Positions 37,635 to 46,107 of a stretch of 64,000 nt of DNA are shown piece by piece. The position numbers and the translations under genes were made by a program. Where the stretch lies: the NCBI GenBank assembly GCA_903828455.1, contig CAIKMJ010000014.1, positions 1-64,000 of the forward strand. The letters run 5' to 3'. Positions within the stretch are counted from its first letter, which is position 1. Each line of letters opens with the position of its first letter. The DNA comes from an uncultured Acidobacteriia bacterium (GTDB taxonomy: Bacteria > Acidobacteriota > Terriglobia > Bryobacterales > Bryobacteraceae). The notes beneath the pieces were generated by a model. It ran no database searches and had not been told where the DNA came from. It saw only the letters and a list, made by a program, of their open reading frames with translations.

Positions 37635-38818
37635 GACCTTTCGACTTACCCCTGGGGTTTAAATACGCCACCGCTTATGGTGGCATTCGCAAGCAGGAAA
37701 AGGACGACCTTTCCCTGATTGTGTCCGGTGTTCCGGCCGCGGCAGCGGCGGTTTTCACCACGAACAAAGTACAGGCGGCGCCGGTGAAGTTGGCCCGGAC
37801 CAACATGCGCGCCTCGAAAGGAGTCTGCGGAGCGATTCTGGTCAACGCCGGGAACGCCAACTGCGCCACAAAATCCGGCGATAAAGTTGCCTCTTCCACT
37901 ACCAAGGCGCTCGCCAAACTGCTGAAGCTGCCACCGAATCAGGTGATTCCGGCCTCGACCGGCGTCATCGGCGTGGAACTGGACGAAAATCTCATCCTGT
38001 CGAAGCTGCAGGAGCTGGTCGACGGCCTCGATGACAATAAGCTGCCCGACGTGGCCCGCGCCATCCTGACCACCGATCTGCAGCCGAAGGGCGCCTCGCG
38101 CGAAGTCACTCTTCGCCGCGGCATCGTGAAACTGGCCGGCATCACCAAAGGCTCCGGGATGATCCATCCCCGGATGGCCACCACGCTCGGCTTCGTGATG
38201 ACCGATGCGGTGATCCCGCAGACCCTGCTGCGCCGCATGCTGATCCGCGCCACCGAACTGAGCTACAACCGCATCTCGGTGGATGGCGACACTTCAACCA
38301 ACGACACCTTCGTCGTGCTGGCCAACGGCGCTTCCGGCGTCCGGCCCGATCCGAAGGAAATGAGCATCTTCGAAGAGGCGCTGACGGAAACCATGCAGTC
38401 GCTGGCGCGCCAGATTGTGCGCGACGGCGAAGGCGCCCGGAAGCTGATCTCGGTTGAGGTGCACGGCGCGCTGAGCGACGCCTCGGCCGCCACCATCGCC
38501 CGCACCATTTCCAACTCGCCGCTGGTGAAGACGGCCATCGCCGGTTCCGATCCCAACTGGGGCCGCATTCTTTCGGCCGCCGGTTACTCGGGAGTGAACT
38601 TCGATCCCACGCAGGTCGACATTAACCTGCAGGACGTGCGGGTCTGCAAAAACGGCCTCGCCGCTCCCTTCGATGAAGGCGATATGAAGCTGCGGCTCGA
38701 TGACACCGACGTCTCGATCGTTTTCCGTATTGCGGGCAAAGGGAAGGGAAGCGCGACTTTCTGGACCTGCGACCTGACGGAAGACTATATTCATATCAAT
38801 GCGAATTACCGGACTTAG
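37631..38818 (+). CDS. argJ: Arginine biosynthesis bifunctional protein ArgJ
   Basis: A 395-residue enzyme. The self-cleavage site is in GSGMIHPRMATTLGF (about 175-190), where the Thr becomes the nucleophile of the beta subunit. NTFVVLANGAS and GSDPNWGRILSAAGYSG also match. It catalyses glutamate N-acetylation and ornithine acetyl transfer in the cyclic arginine pathway; whether it is mono- or bifunctional cannot be seen. It overlaps fmt and the next small gene. Confidence 0.95.
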   Translation: MRPFDLPLGFKYATAYGGIRKQEKDDLSLIVSGVPAAAAAVFTTNKVQAAPVKLARTNMRASKGVCGAILVNAGNANCATKSGDKVASSTTKALAKLLKLPPNQVIPASTGVIGVELDENLILSKLQELVDGLDDNKLPDVARAILTTDLQPKGASREVTLRRGIVKLAGITKGSGMIHPRMATTLGFVMTDAVIPQTLLRRMLIRATELSYNRISVDGDTSTNDTFVVLANGASGVRPDPKEMSIFEEALTETMQSLARQIVRDGEGARKLISVEVHGALSDASAATIARTISNSPLVKTAIAGSDPNWGRILSAAGYSGVNFDPTQVDINLQDVRVCKNGLAAPFDEGDMKLRLDDTDVSIVFRIAGKGKGSATFWTCDLTEDYIHINANYRT

Positions 38819-39302
38819 GTGGCCGGGATTCGGGCACGCCCGAATCGCCGGACTTCGGTCTGTTGCACTTCTGGCGGCGATGGCTTTCATGGCCCTCGCC
38901 GCCAAATCTCCCGAGACGCCCGTCTCGGTCCTCTCCGATCTTTCCGCTTCCCTCAGCAACAGCAACGCCGCCGGTGCGCTCTCGGTCTTCGACCGCCAGA
39001 TGCCGGGCTACGGCGCGCTCGAACGCAACGTGCAGGCGCTCGCAGAGCAGTGCGACGTTGGCAGCACCATCGAAATTGTGAGCGATGAAATTGTGGGGCA
39101 TGAAGTCGTGAGCGATGCGCCATCGGCCGGCATCCACAAGCTGGATCTCGACTGGTTCATGCAGGTCACTTCGCGCGGCGGCGGCAATCAGCTCGAGCGG
39201 CGGCGCGTTCGCGTGCTGGTCGAAATGAAGCAGATCAAAGGCAAGTGGAAGATCACGGCGCTGACGCCGGCGAGCATCCTCGAGCCCCTGCGCATCAAAT
39301 AG
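38799..39302 (+). CDS. Hypothetical secreted or anchored protein, NTF2-like end
   Basis: A 167-residue protein. It has an N-terminal hydrophobic segment (about 19-34), so it is exported or anchored. The rest (SVLSDLSASLSNSNAAGALSVFDRQMPGY, ending MKQIKGKWKITALTP) looks like an NTF2/SnoaL-type fold; the family is not recognised. It overlaps argJ by 20 nt and the fabF stop by 8 nt at the other end. Confidence 0.6.
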   Translation: MRITGLRWPGFGHARIAGLRSVALLAAMAFMALAAKSPETPVSVLSDLSASLSNSNAAGALSVFDRQMPGYGALERNVQALAEQCDVGSTIEIVSDEIVGHEVVSDAPSAGIHKLDLDWFMQVTSRGGGNQLERRRVRVLVEMKQIKGKWKITALTPASILEPLRIK

Positions 39303-40542
39303 CCCGCGCGAAGGCGAGCACCGCGTTCAGTCCGCCGAATGCGAATGAGTTCGAGACGGCGTAATCGACCGAAACCACGCGAGCGCTGTTGGTAATCACG
39401 TCGAGTTCACACTCCGGATCCGCTTCGGTGAAATGAATGGTGGGCGGCAGGAAGCCGTTCCGTAAACCGATGATGGTTGCCGCCGCCTCGATTGCGCCCG
39501 CCGCGCCGAGCGTGTGGCCGTGCATCGCCTTCGTGGAAGAAACCGCGGGACGGCGGCCGCCTGGCTTGTCTCCGCGCGCCTGATCTCCGAATACGAACCC
39601 CAGCGCGCGGGCCTCGGTCGAATCGTTCGCCAGCGTGCCGGTGCCGTGCGCGTTGACGTAACCGATCTGGTCCGGAGTGAGTGCGGCGTCGCGCAGGGCC
39701 GCGCGGATCGCCTTTGCCGCGCCCTCCGCCGAAGGCTGCGTGATGTGGTGCGCGTCGCTCGACATGCCGAAGCCCACGATCTCCGCCAGCGGCTGCGCCC
39801 CGCGCGCCCGTGCGGCCTCGAGCGGTTCGAGCAGCAGCATCGCCGCGCCCTCGCCCAGAATCATGCCGTTGCGATCGCGGGAAAACGGACGGCATAGCGT
39901 CGGCGAAACAACGCGCATCGCCTCCCATGCCTTCAGAATGCCGAAGCTGAACGGAGCTTCGCTGCCGCCGGCAATCGCCATCGGCGCCTGTCCGCTACGC
40001 ACCATGTGAAACGCCTGCCCGATGGCGTGTGCCGAAGAGGCGCACGCAGTCGAGATCGTGAACGCCGGGCCGGTGATGCCAAGATCCTGCGAGATGGCGC
40101 TGGCGCCGGCATTGGCCATGGTCTTCGGAATCGTCATGGGATGCACGCGCGGCCGCCCCTGCTCGTAAAGCTCCACAAAGCCTGCATCCTCGGCCGTCTG
40201 TCCTCCGATGCAGGAGCCGGTCACGATCGCCGCGCGCTCGCGCAATTCCTCCGTCAGCCCGATTCCAGCCTGCGCGAGCGCCTCGCGCGCCGCCACCACG
40301 GCCAGCTGCGCGAAGCGGTCCAGCATATCGGCGTCTTTGGCGGAAAAGTGGTCCTCTGCGTTGAAGTCACGCACCTGCGCCGCGTTGGCGAAGCGCAGCT
40401 CGCCCGCGCGCGCGAGCGACAGCGGCGCCACACCGGAACGCCCCTCACGCAGTGCCGCGGCGAATGCCTCGCGACCGGACCCAATCGCGCAAATAACGCC
40501 GAGACCGGTCACCGCGACCCGGTTCGCGTTCGGGTGGTTCAC
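39295..40542 (-). CDS. Beta-ketoacyl-ACP synthase (FabF type)
   Basis: A 415-residue condensing enzyme. The active-site Cys is in STACASSAHAIG (about 167), the His pair in VNAHGTGTLANDSTEA and KAMHGHTLGAAGAIE. It extends acyl chains on ACP. The GTG start overlaps the ACP stop (GTGA), so the pair is coupled. It may be the main FabF or a specialised synthase; the deacetylase and oxidoreductase upstream favour a special role, but that is inference. Confidence 0.92.
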   Translation of the reverse strand: MNHPNANRVAVTGLGVICAIGSGREAFAAALREGRSGVAPLSLARAGELRFANAAQVRDFNAEDHFSAKDADMLDRFAQLAVVAAREALAQAGIGLTEELRERAAIVTGSCIGGQTAEDAGFVELYEQGRPRVHPMTIPKTMANAGASAISQDLGITGPAFTISTACASSAHAIGQAFHMVRSGQAPMAIAGGSEAPFSFGILKAWEAMRVVSPTLCRPFSRDRNGMILGEGAAMLLLEPLEAARARGAQPLAEIVGFGMSSDAHHITQPSAEGAAKAIRAALRDAALTPDQIGYVNAHGTGTLANDSTEARALGFVFGDQARGDKPGGRRPAVSSTKAMHGHTLGAAGAIEAAATIIGLRNGFLPPTIHFTEADPECELDVITNSARVVSVDYAVSNSFAFGGLNAVLAFARAI

Positions 40543-40805
40543 GAAGCCTGCGCGGAGATGAGGCGGCGCACACCGTCAATGACGTCGCGAACCGTCTTCA
40601 GGGTACGCATTTCCTCATCCGGCACGTTGATGTTGAACTCGTTCTCCACGGCAAAGACGATGTTGACGGCGTCCATGGAATCGATGTTGAGCTCTTCGAA
40701 GCTGCTCTCCGCCGTGACGGTCGCCATATCGCGGCGCTGCGTATCCGCCACAATGTGGAGGATCTTTTGCGTCAGCTCGTCGTCGCTCAGCTGGTTTTCG
40801 GGCAT
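40539..40805 (-). CDS. Acyl carrier protein
   Basis: An 88-residue acidic protein with the phosphopantetheine Ser in NIDSMDAVNIVF (about 43); DSM replaces the common DSL. The helix after it is as expected. It overlaps the fabF start and the end of the deacetylase gene by 19 nt. It probably serves the neighbouring synthase. Confidence 0.92.
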   Translation of the reverse strand: MPENQLSDDELTQKILHIVADTQRRDMATVTAESSFEELNIDSMDAVNIVFAVENEFNINVPDEEMRTLKTVRDVIDGVRRLISAQAS

Positions 40806-41509
40806 AGGATGCTGGAAACGGTCTCGAACCGATAGCCGCGCCCGAGCAGCTCGGGAACAATGCGCCGCACCGCTTCCACGGTCTGGCTGCAATCGGGATC
40901 CGGTTGCGTGCCGCGGCCGTCATGCAGGCACAGGATGCCGCCGTTCGAAGCCTGCGAGAGGATGCGCGCGGCAATCGCGGGCGCGGCGAGCTTCCAGTCG
41001 CAGCCGATCGACGTCCACATCACGCCCACCAGCCCCAGCTCTTCCTGCATCTCGCGGAAGCCGAACCAGCGAACGCCGTAAGGCGCGCGGAGCAGCGCGG
41101 GGCGCACTCCGGCCAGCGCGGCAATGGTATGTTGCGCGCGCCTGAACTCGCCCGCGATGAAGTCCGCCGGGCGGAGCGCAAAGTTCGGATGCGTATCGGA
41201 ATGATTGCCGATCTCGTGGCCCGCCTCACGCACCGCGCGCGCCAGATCGGGGTTCCGGCGCACGTTCGCGCCCACCTGAAAGAACGTGGCGGGCACCTGG
41301 TATTCGGCGAGAACATCGAGAATCGCGGCAGTGTGCGGCGAGGGCCCGTCATCGAACGTGAGCGCCAGCGACTGCCGATCGCCCGCGCCGCGGTACACCG
41401 ACGGTGCGAACACCTGCGACGATCTCCCCCGCACGGCCCACGTCGCGCCTCCGATGAAGGCCGCCGCGCCGGCCGCCGCCGCCACCGAGCCGAGCGAAAT
41501 TCGCGCCAT
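40787..41509 (-). CDS. Polysaccharide deacetylase (NodB homology)
   Basis: A 240-residue carbohydrate esterase family 4 protein. The N-terminal hydrophobic segment (about 5-23) anchors or exports it. Motifs are TFDDGP (51-56), NHSDTH (metal His pair), RAPYG and CLHDG. It removes N- or O-acetyl groups from a surface polysaccharide or peptidoglycan. It lies 2 nt downstream of the oxidoreductase gene and overlaps the ACP gene. Confidence 0.9.
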   Translation of the reverse strand: MARISLGSVAAAAGAAAFIGGATWAVRGRSSQVFAPSVYRGAGDRQSLALTFDDGPSPHTAAILDVLAEYQVPATFFQVGANVRRNPDLARAVREAGHEIGNHSDTHPNFALRPADFIAGEFRRAQHTIAALAGVRPALLRAPYGVRWFGFREMQEELGLVGVMWTSIGCDWKLAAPAIAARILSQASNGGILCLHDGRGTQPDPDCSQTVEAVRRIVPELLGRGYRFETVSSILCPKTS

Positions 41510-41511
41510 CG

Positions 41512-42705
41512 TCAGACGATCTCTTCCCGCGCGGCATCCCAATAAACCGTGCGCGACTGCAGATAGCTCTCCGCCGCCAGATGGCACGCCACCGAAACCC
41601 GAAAGCCGAGTTCGAACGGGCAGGCCGGCTGGCGGCTCATTCGGATGGCATCGAGAAAGTCCTGCATGTGGGCGCGCGGCAAGGTGGGCGTTTGTCCGAT
41701 CAGTTCGGCGCCGTCCGGCCGCGTCACTCGCTGCGGAAAATAGCGGATCTGCTGGCCGCGCGCGATGGTGCCTTCGGTGCCGAGCACATCTTCTCCAATG
41801 CCCGGCTGGTTGTTGCCGAAGGCCGAATTCCACGTAAACAGCAGGTCGTCGTGCTCCATGGAAACGGCCATGGTGTCGGGAACTTCGCGGCCGTCCTTCC
41901 ACCGGTAAATCCCGCCCGTCATGGTGACCGCGCGCGGGATATTCAGCGCCATGGTCTTGTACCAGAAGGCCAGCTGCTGCGACATGTTCTCGTGTACGCC
42001 GCCGCCCGAATAGTCCCAGAAGTAGCGCCAGTTGGTGAAGCGATGCGCGTCGAACTCGCGCGCCGGGGCGCCGCCGAGAAAGGCGTTCCAGTCCACCGTG
42101 TCCGGCGTCATGTCGGGATAGGCGGGCCGGAACCACTGCGGCTTGCCGTGCGGCGTGTTGCGGTAAAAATGGGATCGGATCGCCGTGATCTGCCCCACCG
42201 TGCCGCCTGCCAGAAAATTCCCCGCGTCGACGACATGGCCCGACGAGCAGACCTGGTGGCCCACCTGCACGGCCGGCCTGCCTGCGTTCTCCCACGCGCC
42301 GCGCATTTGTTTGGCGTGATCCACCGTGAACGCCATGGCCTTTTCGATATAGACCGGCTTGCGGGCCTCCATCGCGGCGACGAACGCTTCGGCGTGCAGA
42401 TGCTGCGGCGTGGCAATCACGACGGCATCCACCGCGGGATCCTCAATCAGGCGGCGATAATCGGCGCAGGTGCGGGCGGGGGCCAGCCGCGCAGCCTCTT
42501 CGAGCCTCCGCGAATACACATCGGCAAATGCGGCGATCTCCGTATTTGGGCAGGAGGCGGCTTCGCGGGCGAGCTGCGTGCCGCGGTCTCCGGCCCCGAT
42601 GATGCCGAGCCGGACGCGGTCGCTTGCGCCCAGCACCTTGCCGGTCGCAATAGTGCCGGCGAGGCCCGTGGCCACGTTGCCGATAAAGTTCCTGCGCGTC
42701 TGCAT
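41512..42705 (-). CDS. Tat-exported Gfo/Idh/MocA family oxidoreductase
   Basis: A 397-residue protein. The twin-arginine signal is MQTRRNFIGNVATGLAG. The Rossmann fold has LGIIGAGDRG and the family motif MEARKPVYIEKAMAF (EKP-like, with Ala in place of Pro). The later GGGVHENMSQQLAFW and GTEGTI segments are typical of exported dehydrogenases in Planctomycetes and Acidobacteria. The substrate is unknown. It begins the leftward operon to the deacetylase, ACP and FabF. Confidence 0.88.
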   Translation of the reverse strand: MQTRRNFIGNVATGLAGTIATGKVLGASDRVRLGIIGAGDRGTQLAREAASCPNTEIAAFADVYSRRLEEAARLAPARTCADYRRLIEDPAVDAVVIATPQHLHAEAFVAAMEARKPVYIEKAMAFTVDHAKQMRGAWENAGRPAVQVGHQVCSSGHVVDAGNFLAGGTVGQITAIRSHFYRNTPHGKPQWFRPAYPDMTPDTVDWNAFLGGAPAREFDAHRFTNWRYFWDYSGGGVHENMSQQLAFWYKTMALNIPRAVTMTGGIYRWKDGREVPDTMAVSMEHDDLLFTWNSAFGNNQPGIGEDVLGTEGTIARGQQIRYFPQRVTRPDGAELIGQTPTLPRAHMQDFLDAIRMSRQPACPFELGFRVSVACHLAAESYLQSRTVYWDAAREEIV

Positions 42706-42746
42706 GGAAAGCAATACCAGATTACCGCCCGGGGTTTGGGAGCCGT

Positions 42747-42802
42747 GATGCCGAACCCGCGATGCCGAACCCGCGATGCCGAACCCGCGATGCCGAACCC
42801 GC
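42747..42802 (+). repeat. 14-bp tandem repeat, four perfect units
   Basis: GATGCCGAACCCGC repeats four times without change. It lies in the 111-nt gap between two divergent genes and ends 2 nt before the putative -10 of the adenosine deaminase gene. Confidence 0.97.
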
Positions 42803-42804
42803 GT

Positions 42805-42810
42805 TAGGAT
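42805..42810 (+). promoter_or_regulatory. Putative -10 element (TAGGAT) of the adenosine deaminase-like gene
   Basis: TAGGAT lies 6 nt before the ATG. The -35 position falls inside the 14-bp repeat. Confidence 0.45.
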
Positions 42811-42816
42811 AGTCGA

Positions 42817-44334
42817 ATGTTCCCGCGCCGGATCGCTACCGTTATTGTTTCGATTCTCTCGCTGCTCGCCGCTGCCAGCGCGGCCGACACTTCCGGCGTG
42901 CCTTCGCCGGCGGCCCGCATGGAGCGCCGCATGGCGGACCTGCGCAAGAGCCCGCTCGAACTGACGGCCCTGCTTTACCGCATGCCCAAGGGCGCCGACC
43001 TTCACAATCACCTCTCCGGCGCCATCTACGCCGAATCGTTTCTGGAAGAAGCTGTCGCCGAGCACCTGTGCGTTGACAAGAGCACCATGTCTCTTGTCGC
43101 GCGTCCCGCCGGCGCGGCGCAGTGCCCGGCCGGACTCGTCGATGCCTCTGCAGTTCCGGCCGACAACACGCTGCGCAATGCCCTGATCGATGCCTTCTCC
43201 ATGCGCAACTTCGTCGCCGGGCCGCAGTCCGGGCATGACCATTTCTTCGATACCTTCGGCAAATTCGGCGCCGCCGGAACCGGGACGCTCGTCGCCGAAG
43301 TGGCGCAGCGCGCGGCGGACCAGAACGAATCTTATATCGAGCTGATGGCGCTCTCCGGCGGCGGCCCCATCGCCGCGCTCGGTCAAACAGTGGGCCTGAC
43401 CGATGACTTCGATGCCACCCGCAGGAAGCTCGAAGCCGCCGGACTTGCCGCGCAGGTGCAGGCCGCCAGAGCCAAGGTCGATCAGATGGAGCAGGCCCGC
43501 CGCGCCGCGCTCGGCTGCACCCGGAATCCCGATTCGGCGGCCTGCCGGCTCGTGGTCCGCTATCAGTATCAGGTGCTGCGTGAGTTCCCGAAGCAGCAGG
43601 TCTTCGCCCAGGTCATCGCCGGATTCGCCATCGCCGCCGCCGACCCGCGCGTCGTCGCCGTGAACTTCGTGCAGCCCGAAGACGGCTACAATTCCATGCA
43701 CGATTACTCGCTGCACATGAAGATGGTGGCCTACGCAAAGTCCGTTTATCCGCAGGTTCACATCAGCCTTCATGCCGGTGAACTGGCCCCCGGCTTAGTG
43801 CCGCCGGACGGACTGCGCTTCCACATTCGCGAGGCCGTCGAAACCGGCCAGGCCGAGCGAATCGGCCATGGCGTCGACGTCATGTATGAAAAGGACCCGG
43901 CCGGTCTTCTGAAGCAGATGCGCGACCGGCACGTGGCCGTCGAAATCAATCTGACCAGCAACGACGTCATTCTCGGCGTGAAGGGCGAGCGCCATCCCCT
44001 GCCTGTGTATCGCAAATACGGTGTTCCCGTCGCGCTCTCCACCGACGATGAAGGCGTCTCTCGCTCGCAGCTCACCGAGGAATTCGTGCGAGCTGTCCTC
44101 ACCCACAACCTGACCTATTCCGACCTGAAAGACATGATCCGCAACAGCCTCGAATATTCGTTCGCTCCCGGCGCGAGCTACTGGCGCGAACGAAAATACA
44201 GCGCGCCGGTCAGCGCCTGCGCGGCGGGACGGAAGTCGGCCGCCTGCGCGGATTATCTGGGGAAGAACGAAAAGGCGCGTCTCGAGGCCGATCTGGAAGA
44301 TCGCTTTGCCGCCTTCGAAAATTCACGCGAGTAG
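42817..44334 (+). CDS. Secreted adenosine deaminase-like protein (ADGF-like)
   Basis: A 505-residue protein with a signal peptide (about 1-22, ending SAAD). The metal-dependent hydrolase motifs are GADLHNHLSGA (His 63 and 65), SLHAGE, ERIGHG and STDDEGV. The size and N-terminal extension resemble secreted ADGF-type deaminases. It would deaminate adenosine outside the cytoplasm. Cys-containing insertions (AAQCPAG, LGCTRNPDSAACR) may form disulfides. The nucleoside salvage genes 7 kb away make a purine-scavenging role plausible. Confidence 0.85.
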   Translation: MFPRRIATVIVSILSLLAAASAADTSGVPSPAARMERRMADLRKSPLELTALLYRMPKGADLHNHLSGAIYAESFLEEAVAEHLCVDKSTMSLVARPAGAAQCPAGLVDASAVPADNTLRNALIDAFSMRNFVAGPQSGHDHFFDTFGKFGAAGTGTLVAEVAQRAADQNESYIELMALSGGGPIAALGQTVGLTDDFDATRRKLEAAGLAAQVQAARAKVDQMEQARRAALGCTRNPDSAACRLVVRYQYQVLREFPKQQVFAQVIAGFAIAAADPRVVAVNFVQPEDGYNSMHDYSLHMKMVAYAKSVYPQVHISLHAGELAPGLVPPDGLRFHIREAVETGQAERIGHGVDVMYEKDPAGLLKQMRDRHVAVEINLTSNDVILGVKGERHPLPVYRKYGVPVALSTDDEGVSRSQLTEEFVRAVLTHNLTYSDLKDMIRNSLEYSFAPGASYWRERKYSAPVSACAAGRKSAACADYLGKNEKARLEADLEDRFAAFENSRE

Positions 44335-44362
44335 CGCGTGGCGCGGCGGTTTCGGTTTTGGT

Positions 44363-44368
44363 TAAACT
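44363..44368 (+). promoter_or_regulatory. Putative -10 element (TAAACT) of the DUF2147 gene
   Basis: TAAACT lies 7 nt before the ATG at 44376. It supports that ATG as the start over the ATG at 44370. Confidence 0.35.
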
Positions 44369-44375
44369 GATGGTC

Positions 44376-44792
44376 ATGCTGAAAACAATCGCACTTTCCC
44401 TCTGCTTTGCCGCCGCCGCACTGGCGCAAAGCCCCTCCGTCGGCAACTGGCAGTATGTCGATGGCGCCAAGACCACATTTATCCGCACCTTTGAAGAGGG
44501 CGGCCAGCTGAAGGCGACCATCGAGAAGGTCACCAAAGGTGGCGCGGACGACCCCGCGGCAGTCTGCGACAAGTGCTCCGGAGACACCAAGGGCAAGCCG
44601 ATGAAGGGCCTCCTGATCCTGTGGGACACCAAAAAGGACGGCGACGGCTGGAAGGAAGGCAAGCTGCTCGACCCCGAAAGCGGCCGCATCGTGACCGGTA
44701 AGGTGGAAGTGCTCGAAGGCGGCAAGAAGCTGAACGTCAAAGGTTCGGTGGCATTTATCAGCAAGACCCAGCTCTGGGTCCGCGTCCCGTAA
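44376..44792 (+). CDS. DUF2147-like secreted protein
   Basis: A 138-residue protein with a signal peptide (about 1-17, ending ALAQ). The pattern GNWQYVD, CDKCSGDTKGKPMKGLLILWD and LLDPESGRIV matches DUF2147 proteins, a family of exported proteins of unknown function. The usual GRTQ before the final Trp is SKTQLWVRVP. A CxxC pair is present. The ATG at 44376 is chosen for the signal peptide and -10 hexamer. Confidence 0.7.
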   Translation: MLKTIALSLCFAAAALAQSPSVGNWQYVDGAKTTFIRTFEEGGQLKATIEKVTKGGADDPAAVCDKCSGDTKGKPMKGLLILWDTKKDGDGWKEGKLLDPESGRIVTGKVEVLEGGKKLNVKGSVAFISKTQLWVRVP

Positions 44793-44797
44793 CCGTT

Positions 44798-44930
44798 CCG
44801 CGGGCGGGCATTGCGCGGGCGGAAACTGCGCGGGCGGACATCGCGCGGGTGGACATCACCGCATGTCCGCCCGCCTGCGCCCACGCCCGCATACGCGTCC
44901 GCCCGATGCTTCTCCGCCCGAATTTGAAAT
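44798..44930. repeat. 15-bp repeat array with an inverted arm
   Basis: Four 15-bp GCGCGGGCGGACATC-type units (44798-44857) start 6 nt after a stop codon. They are followed by reverse-complement-like units (44863-44930) of the type CCGCCCG. A perfect 12-bp inverted repeat (GCGGGCGGACAT / ATGTCCGCCCGC, 44830-44841 and 44863-44874) joins the arms. It may act as a terminator. Confidence 0.8.
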
Positions 44931-45037
44931 CCCGCCTGCCTCCCGAATAATTCATCCGATTTAAATCAAAAATACGCTTCTTTTTCCTCCGGCTGTATTA
45001 AACTACCTGCAAATCCAGTTTTTCGAAAGGTAGACCC

Positions 45038-45982
45038 ATGCCGGACACACCGCAGCAGATCGGCGCCAGCATTGCCGAAGAAGTCTTCACCCGCCGCCTC
45101 GCCGCCCGCGCCAGCCGGGCCACCGCGCTGAACGCTCATCCGAATCCCCTGAGCATGCGCGTGGCCATGGCCGCCGGCGGGGCTGCCGATTTTGCGGCGG
45201 CCTCCGTGACCCGCACCGCCGGCTTCCTCGTCGCGGCGGGCGACTCCTGGTTCGACTACCCGATTCACGACGTCCTCACCGTTCTCGACGACGACTACGG
45301 CTACACCGTCGAATCCGCCGCCCACCGCGGCGATCCCATCGAGTCCATGGCCTACCGCAACGGCCAACTCGATAAAGTGGCGCGCTGTATCGACAAAGTG
45401 AAGGCGCAGGGCGCCGTGCCCCGTGCGGTTCTGCTCTCCGGCGGCGGCGACGATATCGCCGGCAACGAATTCGGCATGCTGCTCAACAACGCCACTTCGC
45501 CCATCGCCGGCTGGAACGACGCCATCGTGGACGGTGTCCTCAAAGTCCGCATCGCCGAAGCCTACCGGACCATGCTGACCGGAATCATGACCTACTGCCG
45601 GAAGGACCTCGGCCGCGTCGTGCCCATCGTCGTGCACGGCTACGACTACCCCGTGCCTGACGGCCGCGGCTTTCTCGGCGGCTGGCCGTTCCCCGGGCCG
45701 TGGCTGAAGCCCGGCTTCGACGAAAAACTCTTCAGCGATCTGCCGAAATCCACCGAACTGATGCACGGGATTATCGATCGCTTCAACGCCATGGTCGCCG
45801 CCGTTGTGGCCGAGTCGGATTACGCCGGCAACGTCCATTACGTCGACCTGCGCGGCACGCTCACCTCCGACCTCGCCGGCGACGCCTACAAGCAGTCCTG
45901 GGCCAACGAACTTCACCCGACCGGCAATGGATTTGCGGCGGTCGCCAAAAAGATTGCCGATGTTCTTGCCGTATTGCCCTGA
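45038..45982 (+). CDS. SGNH/GDSL-type hydrolase
   Basis: A 314-residue protein. Block I is AAGDSWFDYP (nucleophile Ser about 70). Block III is SGGGDDI, in place of GxND. The His is in NELHPTGNGF (about 291). No signal peptide is seen, so it is probably cytoplasmic. It is a broad esterase/lipase family; the substrate is unknown. A GAAAGG ribosome site lies about 9 nt before the ATG, and TAAACT (44999-45004) is a possible -10. Confidence 0.85.
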   Translation: MPDTPQQIGASIAEEVFTRRLAARASRATALNAHPNPLSMRVAMAAGGAADFAAASVTRTAGFLVAAGDSWFDYPIHDVLTVLDDDYGYTVESAAHRGDPIESMAYRNGQLDKVARCIDKVKAQGAVPRAVLLSGGGDDIAGNEFGMLLNNATSPIAGWNDAIVDGVLKVRIAEAYRTMLTGIMTYCRKDLGRVVPIVVHGYDYPVPDGRGFLGGWPFPGPWLKPGFDEKLFSDLPKSTELMHGIIDRFNAMVAAVVAESDYAGNVHYVDLRGTLTSDLAGDAYKQSWANELHPTGNGFAAVAKKIADVLAVLP

Positions 45983-46048
45983 CCCGCGCGCTCTGACCCG
46001 CGTGCCCTCACCCGCGTGCCCTGACCCGCGTGCCCTCACCCGCGCGCA
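45979..46048 (+). repeat. 14-bp tandem repeat, five units, starting at a stop codon
   Basis: CTGACCCGCGTGCC-type units run five times with few changes, and a degenerate sixth follows. The hydrolase stop TGA is inside unit 1. The array lies between the hydrolase and the next promoter. Confidence 0.92.
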
Positions 46049-46081
46049 CTGATCTGCGTCAACAGCGCGCGGCGGATGCGA

Positions 46082-46103
46082 TATACTCGGCTCCTTTGGA
46101 GGT
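46082..46103 (+). promoter_or_regulatory. -10 element (TATACT) and Shine-Dalgarno (GGAGGT)
   Basis: TATACT (46082-46087) is followed by GGAGGT (46098-46103), 4 nt before the GTG. This gene has a short normal leader, unlike the near-leaderless genes nearby. Confidence 0.6.
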
Positions 46104-46107
46104 TTTC

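Noticed and set aside
42747-42802. CRISPR array
   Set aside because: Units are 14 bp, directly adjacent with no spacers, and no cas gene is present.
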